DNA of 64,000 nucleotides, taken from NCBI GenBank assembly GCA_017460665.1, contig JAFUAO010000010.1, positions 186,001 to 250,000 of the forward strand, in the 5' to 3' direction. The notes beneath the pieces were generated by a model that ran no database searches, was not told where the DNA came from, and worked only from the letters and a program-made list of their open reading frames with translations. Every line of letters begins with the position of its first letter. Within the stretch, counting starts at the first letter, position 1. The translations under genes and the position numbers were made by a program. Positions 59,243 to 64,000 of this stretch are shown here, in pieces. The DNA comes from Ruminococcus sp. Its GTDB lineage: Bacteria; Bacillota; Clostridia; Oscillospirales; Ruminococcaceae.

Positions 59243-60255
59243 TTCTGCTCCTCCTTTATGAACTCCGCCAAAAGCCGGGCGGAGAGTCTAACGTCCTCAA
59301 TGTCGATCACCTCAGCGGGGGTGTGCATATTCCTCAGAGGAATGGACACAGTGCCAGTCTCGGCGCCGCCTCTTTCCACGGAATACCGGTCAGCATTAGT
59401 GCCGGTGGTGCCGTTCATCACCTCATACTGGAAGGGTATCTGAGCCGCCTTTGCGCAGGCGATCAGCTTGTCGGAGACCCTCCTTGAAAGTGAGGGCGAT
59501 ATGCCGATCATTGGGCCCTTCCCCAGCTCGCCGCATTTTTTCGGGTCCTCGCCGGTGTTCATGGCGAAGCTGACGTCCACGGCGATCGCTATGTCCGGGG
59601 ACAGCTCAAAGGCGCCGATCTTTGCGCCGCGCTCGCCCACCTCCTCCTGACAGGAGAAGATCACGGTCACGTTGTATCTCAGCTCGCAGCCCTTTAGGAG
59701 CTCCAGCGCATAGAGGATACAAGCCACTCCGCAGCGGTCGTCCAAGGCGCCGCAGGTGACCCTCTCGCCCAGCAGCCTTTTCAGCTTCACATCGAATTTC
59801 ACGCAGTCTCCCGGCGAGACCAGCTCCTCCAACTCCTCCTTGGGGAGCCCTGTGTCGATAGCGGCCTCAGCGAAGGTCATGACCTTGTTGCCGCCCTGAG
59901 CAAGGTGAGGGGGAAGGGTGGAGAATACCCCCGGGATCTGGCGCTCGCCGTAGATCAGCACCTGCTGAGTTGGCAGGAGCCGCCGGTCGATCCCTCCGAG
60001 GCTGTCCACCTTTACGAAGCCGTCATCGGAGATCCCGGTGACGATCATACCGATCTGGTCGATGTGTGCGTCCAGCACCAGATGAGGCTTGCCCTTTTGG
60101 TGGGTGCCGAACCGTCCGATCACGTTGTTGCCCGAAGCGTGGACTTCGGAGCAATAGCTCTCCAGCATGAACATCGCCAGGTCCCCGGCAGGTCCCTCAC
60201 AGCCGGAGGGCCCCCATGCCTCAGCGAGCTCCTTTATGTCAGTAAAAAGATCCAT
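59239..60255 (-). CDS. M42 family metallopeptidase (second of a pair)
   Basis: A 338-residue paralogue of its neighbour: LVLDAHIDQIGMIVTGISDDG, GALDDRCGVACILYALE, FSCQEEVGERGAKIGAF and TGTNADRYSVERGG with IPLRNMHTPAEVID show the M42 zinc ligands and catalytic Glu pair. The first zinc motif has HID where the neighbour has HMD. Different substrate-pocket residues suggest complementary peptide specificity or a mixed shell. The ATG at 60255 (MDLFTDIKE) follows GGAGG. First gene of the operon. Confidence 0.95.
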   Translation of the reverse strand: MDLFTDIKELAEAWGPSGCEGPAGDLAMFMLESYCSEVHASGNNVIGRFGTHQKGKPHLVLDAHIDQIGMIVTGISDDGFVKVDSLGGIDRRLLPTQQVLIYGERQIPGVFSTLPPHLAQGGNKVMTFAEAAIDTGLPKEELEELVSPGDCVKFDVKLKRLLGERVTCGALDDRCGVACILYALELLKGCELRYNVTVIFSCQEEVGERGAKIGAFELSPDIAIAVDVSFAMNTGEDPKKCGELGKGPMIGISPSLSRRVSDKLIACAKAAQIPFQYEVMNGTTGTNADRYSVERGGAETGTVSIPLRNMHTPAEVIDIEDVRLSARLLAEFIKEEQK

Positions 60256-60272
60256 ATTGGCCTCCATATCAT

Positions 60273-60318
60273 AATGTGTATACATTTTTATTATATCACA
60301 ATACGGAAAATATTGCAA
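60273..60318 (-). promoter_or_regulatory. Promoter of the M42 operon with GTATAC element
   Basis: TTGCAA (60318-60313), 17 bp, TATAAT (60295-60290). Just downstream lies AATGTGTATACATTT (plus-strand reading, 60273-60287) with a TGTATACA core palindrome; AATGTGTATAC also occurs in the GntR operon promoter (25215-25205). Confidence 0.7.
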
Positions 60319-60448
60319 CGGCCACGGGGAATTATTTCCTTTGGCTCTCAGAGAGCCTTAATTGTTACAAAATTATGATCGGATAAGGCTAAATTATTAC
60401 AGAAATAATACAAATTCCGACAAAAATAAAATATCCGCCTTTTTATTG

Positions 60449-60477
60449 TTGACTTTTTTTCCGAATGCTGATAAAAT
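60449..60477 (+). promoter_or_regulatory. Promoter of the PASTA pseudokinase gene
   Basis: TTGACT (60449-60454), 17 bp, TAAAAT (60472-60477). Upstream, AGCCTTA (60354-60360) and TAAGGCT (60384-60390) form a weak inverted repeat. Confidence 0.7.
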
Positions 60478-60526
60478 AGATATGATGCGATCATAGCGTA
60501 TCAATACTTGTAAAGGAGGAACTGCT

Positions 60527-62554
60527 TTGGGAGAGCGCAAATACTGCTATAGATGTATGGAAAAATACGACGCCGGTCTCTCGGTCTGCCCGAGCTGCGG
60601 CTATGACGAGAACACCCCCCACGATCCCCAGTACATCGCTCCGGGTACGATACTCCACGACAGGTATCTCGTAGGTATCCTTCTTGAGTATAACGGAGAG
60701 GGCGCTTCCTACGAAGGCCTTGATATATCCACCGGATGCAGGGTCATGATCAGGGAGTATATGCCCATAAACCTCTGCACACGTGTCAAGAACAAAGCTG
60801 TCATCAGTGTAAATTACAACAACCTTGCCAAGTATAAGGCATTCATGGCCGAATATACCGAGCTGAACAAGTCCCTTGCAAGGCTCAGGAACAACTCGAA
60901 CATCACCCCCGTTCTCGATATGTTCGCCGAGAACAATACTACATATACCGTCTTTGAGCACATCGAAGGCGTGAAGATGCTGGACTACCTGAAGGACAAC
61001 GCCGGCGAGCTGAGCTGGGAGCAGGTCTCGAAGATCTTCCCTCCTCTGTTCACCACGATCGGTATCCTCCACAACGCCGGCATGATCCACAGGGCGATCA
61101 GCCCCGATACGGTCTATATCACCTCTAAGGGCGAGCTGAAGCTGTCAGGCTTCTGCGTTTCTGCCGTCAGGACCGCTAACGCCGGCCTTGAGTACGAGCT
61201 CTTCAAGGGATATGCCGCCCCTGAGCAGTATTCCGCCAGCAGCAGCAGCCGTCAGGGCTCTTGGACCGATGTTTACGGTGTATGCGCCCTGCTCTACAGA
61301 GCTCTCACAGGCTGTATGCCGGTGGACTCCATGAGCCGCCTAAAGCACGACGACCTCTGCGAGCCTGCCGTTCTCAATACAAAGATCCCTCAGCACGTCT
61401 CACGGGTCATCATGGAGGGCATGAACCTTGCCGGAAGAGACAGGATCCAGACCATCACTGAGCTGGTGACACGGCTCTTTGAGGCTCCGTCTACTCCCAT
61501 GAAGAGCACCTTTACCAGCCCCATGCCTGTGCCTCCCCAGAACGAAGCTCCTCAGCAGGATCCCTACGGCGGCGGCTATCAGGATCCCGGCCAGCAGCAG
61601 TACGCTCCTCCGCCGGTGCAGCCCTACTATCAGGACCCTGCCCCCTATCCTCAGTACGACGATGTGGGCGATTATGACGACTATCGCTACGAAAAGGTCA
61701 ATACCGTTGACAGGATCAAGGTGCCGATCATCATCGGCGTCCTCCTTCTGGCGATCCTCATGATAATCGCCGTGGTCATCATGCAGATGATCATTCCCAA
61801 GGACAGCGGCACGTCCAGCTCCTCAAGCTCCTCCTCTGTCTCAGACAACGTGGTGACAGGCACCTCCGAGGACCCCACCGAGCCCACTACTCTCAAGGCC
61901 GACACTGAGATGCCTGACCTTGTGAACAAGTTCTATGAGCTCACCGAGGAGAAGTACAGGGATTTCTTCAAATTTGAGGCTATCTACGAATATAACGACA
62001 GCTACGAGGCTGATATGATCTTTGAGCAGAGCATCGAGCCCGGCACTCAGGTGGCCCAGGGCAGCGTCGTCAAGGTCAAGGTCAGCAAGGGCAAGGAGTC
62101 CGCTATGATCCCGGATCACAGCGGCCTGACAGTTTCTCAGTACGAGAACAGGCTGAAGGAGGCCGGTATCTCCAACTATTCACTGATCGCTTCAAATTCC
62201 GGTTACGGCACTCCCAACACGATCTCGTCCCTCCAGATCGACGGCAAGACCGTCAGCCCAGGAAGCTATTTCAGCAACAAGGAGGGCAAGAAGCTGATCG
62301 TTTACTATACTCCTGCGGACGCTGTGGTCCAGACTCCGGCTGAGAGCTCATACTACCAGGAGCCTGCCTCCAGTCAGGAATACGTTCCTGAGTCGAGCTA
62401 CGTCAGCGAGTCATCTGTCGTTCAGGAAACTCCCGTTGAAACTCCGGTGGATACGCCGGTAGATACACCGGTGGACACTCCCGTGGATACGCCGGTAGAT
62501 ACGCCCGTTGACACTCCTCCCATGGACGGAGGCGGCGAGGGCAACGTCGGATAA
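60527..62554 (+). CDS. Zinc-ribbon/pseudokinase/PASTA membrane protein
   Basis: A 675-residue protein. An N-terminal zinc ribbon uses Cys7, Cys10, Cys21 and Cys24. A protein-kinase fold (about 40-325) follows, but the residues needed for catalysis are changed: the VAIK Lys is Arg76 (MIREYMP), HRD is HRA (Ala190), the catalytic-loop Asn is Thr195, and DFG is GFC (208-210). A Pro/Gln/Tyr-rich linker leads to one membrane helix (about 401-430), two PASTA-like domains (about 460-595) and a C-terminal PVDT repeat tail outside. Kinase-PASTA proteins sense muropeptides; this one is probably a non-catalytic receptor or scaffold. TTG start after AAAGGAGG. Confidence 0.88.
   Translation: MGERKYCYRCMEKYDAGLSVCPSCGYDENTPHDPQYIAPGTILHDRYLVGILLEYNGEGASYEGLDISTGCRVMIREYMPINLCTRVKNKAVISVNYNNLAKYKAFMAEYTELNKSLARLRNNSNITPVLDMFAENNTTYTVFEHIEGVKMLDYLKDNAGELSWEQVSKIFPPLFTTIGILHNAGMIHRAISPDTVYITSKGELKLSGFCVSAVRTANAGLEYELFKGYAAPEQYSASSSSRQGSWTDVYGVCALLYRALTGCMPVDSMSRLKHDDLCEPAVLNTKIPQHVSRVIMEGMNLAGRDRIQTITELVTRLFEAPSTPMKSTFTSPMPVPPQNEAPQQDPYGGGYQDPGQQQYAPPPVQPYYQDPAPYPQYDDVGDYDDYRYEKVNTVDRIKVPIIIGVLLLAILMIIAVVIMQMIIPKDSGTSSSSSSSSVSDNVVTGTSEDPTEPTTLKADTEMPDLVNKFYELTEEKYRDFFKFEAIYEYNDSYEADMIFEQSIEPGTQVAQGSVVKVKVSKGKESAMIPDHSGLTVSQYENRLKEAGISNYSLIASNSGYGTPNTISSLQIDGKTVSPGSYFSNKEGKKLIVYYTPADAVVQTPAESSYYQEPASSQEYVPESSYVSESSVVQETPVETPVDTPVDTPVDTPVDTPVDTPVDTPPMDGGGEGNVG
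62443..62521 (+). repeat. 12-bp tandem repeat encoding the PVDT tail
   Basis: Six to seven copies of a 12-bp unit (consensus CCGGTGGATACG) encode Pro-Val-Asp-Thr repeats near the C-terminus of the PASTA protein. Third bases vary, so the repeat is older than the lipoprotein one or is under protein-level selection. Confidence 0.85.
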
Positions 62555-62558
62555 TAAG

Positions 62559-62588
62559 AAAAGGTGTGGTCAAGGCCACACCTTTTTT
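62559..62588 (+). terminator. Terminator of the pseudokinase gene
   Basis: AAAAGGTGTGG and CCACACCTTTT form an 11-bp perfect stem around TCAAGG, with a T-run. Confidence 0.9.
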
Positions 62589-62604
62589 GTTGGAACGTGT
62601 TTTT

Positions 62605-62820
62605 CGGAGAAGCGGGAGGCTTTTTCTGGAGCTCTCTCCGAGAAAGCCTTCCTCAGATCTCTTTCATGGCTCTATTTCAAGCTCCCTATGCTGTCCCCTG
62701 AGAAATGTTCCGCCTTAGAACTTCTCACAATGGGGACAGCATAGGGAGCTTGCAGTTAAAAGTCTTTGGGAAGGGGGTCCGGGGGAAAGCCCTTTCCTCA
62801 GAAAGGGTGTCCCCCGGAGA
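62605..62820. repeat. Cluster of three palindromic intergenic repeats
   Basis: Three hairpins follow each other. (1) AGGCTTT...AAAGCCT, about 62618-62650. (2) A 21-bp perfect inverted repeat, CAAGCTCCCTATGCTGTCCC... (62678-62698) against 62732-62752, with TGAGAA/TTCTCA and GTTC/GAAC paired inside the 33-nt centre. (3) CCGGGGG...CCCCCGG with inner CCCTTTC/GAAAGGG, about 62779-62817. No gene lies here. The layout resembles REP/BOX-type or small MITE-like elements. Confidence 0.7.
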
Positions 62821-62823
62821 AGG

Positions 62824-63081
62824 TCACGACGAGGAGTACACCGACTCCAGCCAGGCGATCATGGCGTCGAAGCCCTCCTGGGTGCGGTCGAACTCTTTTT
62901 CCTGCTCGATCTGAGCTTTTTCGGAGCACAGGCGGCCGTGCCAGGTCTTGCAGACCAGCTTTTCGCCGGTGCAGACCTTATAGGCGAAGCTGCCTAGGCT
63001 CCCGGAGTAGTCGTTGCCGCTGTTGAAGTAATAGAACTTAGGTATCTCAAAGATCTTGGAAACGCTGGTCTTTCCGGGCAT
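62824..63081 (-). CDS. Small hypothetical protein, 85 residues
   Basis: The start is the ATG at 63081 (MPGKTSVSKIFEIPKFYYF) after GGGAGGATC. The protein has two cysteines (VCTGEKLVCKTWHGRLC region holds three in all) and an acidic helical C-terminus (EFDRTQEGFDAMIAWLES). No family recognised. It begins one base after the HAD gene stop, so it belongs to the glgA-HAD message. Confidence 0.75.
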   Translation of the reverse strand: MPGKTSVSKIFEIPKFYYFNSGNDYSGSLGSFAYKVCTGEKLVCKTWHGRLCSEKAQIEQEKEFDRTQEGFDAMIAWLESVYSSS

Positions 63082-63082
63082 T

Positions 63083-63748
63083 TCAGATCCTCCCTTCAAA
63101 GAATTCCCGGGCCTGCCAGAGGTCGGGGTAGACTGCGCTGAGGAGGGGGATGATCTCCTCCTCGGGCGGTGTAAGATCGGGTATCATGATGGCCTCACAG
63201 CCGGCTGCATGGGCGGCACGGATCCCATTGGGAGAGTCCTCGAAGGCGGCGCACTCCTGAGGGGCCAGCCCCAGAGCCTTTGCCGCTGTCAGGTAGATCT
63301 CGGGATCGGGCTTGCCGGAGGAGACCATATCTCCGCAGATCACGGCGTCGAAGAGCTCTCCGGCGCCGATCTTCCCCAGATAGCGCTCTGTACGGTCACG
63401 GGCGGTCGAAGTCGCCACTGCGGTGCGGACTCCCCTTTCCCGGAGGTAGCCCATGAGCTCTCTCATGCCCTTTTTCACGGTTATGCCGTTGCGCTCGATG
63501 TCCGCATCTATAAGCTCAGTGCGCCTTGCCCTAATCTCCTCTGTGGGGAGGTCCTCCCCGAAAAAGCTCTTCAGCTTGGGGATAGAGAACTTTCGTGCAA
63601 GGCTCCGGATAGCGAAGACGTGCTCGTCCTTCATTTCGTAGCCGAAGTCGGCCGCAGCCTGCTTCCAATATTTCAGGTACAGCTTTTCAGTGTCTATGAG
63701 GAGCCCGTCCATGTCGAAGACAGCTCCCCTGATCATCGGTCTTTCCAT
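63083..63748 (-). CDS. HAD-superfamily phosphatase/phosphoglucomutase-like
   Basis: A 221-residue HAD hydrolase: GAVFDMDGLLIDTEKLY (nucleophile Asp and acid/base Asp), ATSTARDRTERYL, GKPDPEIYLTAAKALG and FEDSPNGIRAAHAAG. The layout matches the beta-phosphoglucomutase/sugar-phosphatase subgroup with a helical cap. The neighbourhood of glycogen synthase hints at sugar-phosphate metabolism. The ATG at 63748 (MERPMIRGA) follows GGAGGAAT. Confidence 0.92.
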   Translation of the reverse strand: MERPMIRGAVFDMDGLLIDTEKLYLKYWKQAAADFGYEMKDEHVFAIRSLARKFSIPKLKSFFGEDLPTEEIRARRTELIDADIERNGITVKKGMRELMGYLRERGVRTAVATSTARDRTERYLGKIGAGELFDAVICGDMVSSGKPDPEIYLTAAKALGLAPQECAAFEDSPNGIRAAHAAGCEAIMIPDLTPPEEEIIPLLSAVYPDLWQAREFFEGRI

Positions 63749-63766
63749 ATTCCTCCAAAGATAGGA

Positions 63767-63790
63767 GCAGCGGCGCAAACGCACCGCTGC
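63767..63790 (-). terminator. Weak hairpin between glgA and the HAD gene
   Basis: GCAGCGG and CCGCTGC pair around a 10-nt loop. On the minus strand it is followed by TCCTATCTTT, a poor T-tract, so it may attenuate rather than stop transcription. Confidence 0.4.
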
Positions 63791-63799
63791 ATCGCTTGC

Positions 63800-64000
63800 T
63801 CACCAATTGATCATCCAGCTATACATACCCTCATACTGGCGGGCGGAGCTGTTCCATGAGAAGTCAGACTCCATGCCACGCTGGACCATCTTGTCCCACT
63901 GATCACGGTGGTTATAGTAGATATGCTTCGAGTAATTGATAACGCCCAGCATCTCGTCGCCGTTGTAGTTGGCGAAGGAGAAGCCTGTGCCTGTGCCGTC
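63800..64000 (-). CDS. glgA: Glycogen synthase, C-terminal end (partial)
   Basis: The frame from base 64000 to the TGA at 63802-63800 encodes 66 residues beginning DGTGTGFSFANYNGDEMLG and ending MYSWMINW. GTGFSF plus DEMLGVINYSKHIYYNHRDQW and DFSWNSSARQYEGMY is the C-terminal pattern of ADP-glucose-type glycogen synthases. The rest of the gene lies outside the window. Glycogen storage is in keeping with a carbohydrate-fermenting gut bacterium. Confidence 0.85.
   Translation of the reverse strand, partial: DGTGTGFSFANYNGDEMLGVINYSKHIYYNHRDQWDKMVQRGMESDFSWNSSARQYEGMYSWMINW

Noticed and set aside
62443-62521. Short regular repeats as a possible CRISPR array
   Set aside because: The 12-bp units have no spacers and are in frame, encoding a PVDT tail. 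The 24-bp repeats at 48995-49109 are rejected for the same reason.

Overview
The window is a stretch of a Gram-positive Firmicute chromosome, most likely a fibre-associated gut Clostridium relative of the Ruminococcus/Oscillospiraceae type. The pointers are a secreted dockerin protein with carbohydrate-binding beta-helix domains, consensus sigma-A promoters (TTGACA-17-TATAAT), a T-box on valS, a preQ1-I riboswitch, PASTA and DUF1292 proteins, and GC-rich, densely packed genes. The species cannot be read from the sequence. No rRNA, tRNA or CRISPR array was seen.

Bases 1 to about 4500 are less GC-rich and form the right part of an integrative mobilizable element: an incomplete gene for a tandem-TIR protein (probable defence cargo) under a strong promoter with a palindromic operator, a MobV-type relaxase behind a hairpin-rich possible oriT, an excisionase-like HTH protein, and a tyrosine integrase translationally coupled to a 15-codon leader. 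The chromosome resumes with a four-gene repair operon: an unknown 124-residue protein, uvrB, a NADAR-family protein and uvrA, with overlapping or closely spaced reading frames. An AT-rich acetyltransferase gene follows.

From 11 to 29 kb, mostly on the minus strand, lie a GH3 lipoprotein/DUF5662/LacI operon, a 1090-residue dockerin protein behind 11-bp phased repeats, a TrmH methyltransferase divergent from a PNPOx-like protein, a VanX-type dipeptidase with an unknown membrane protein, a GntR-controlled ABC exporter with a CPBP protease, an AlkZ-related protein, alanine dehydrogenase, and a MutS-like ATPase.

From 29.6 to 32.6 kb is a complete GTP-to-preQ1 operon (queD, queE, folE, queC, queF) with a preQ1-I riboswitch and a leader terminator. 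Next come a nitroreductase, a cytoplasmic GH3 enzyme with an inserted fascin-like domain, a DUF11 protein, a LacI-sensor/GGDEF protein, and a three-gene AAA+ operon. Then follow glutamate dehydrogenase and a long valS-to-folC run behind a valine T-box, pcrA-pyk, and an operon of two M42 peptidases, an acetyltransferase and a PLP enzyme. The right end holds a zinc-ribbon/PASTA receptor whose kinase domain has lost its catalytic residues, a cluster of palindromic intergenic hairpins, a HAD phosphatase and the 3' end of glgA.

The least explained items are the NADAR protein inside the uvrBA operon, the tandem-TIR cargo gene, the PASTA pseudokinase, the AAA+/YbjN-like/PGDYG-like operon and the phased repeats in front of the dockerin gene.
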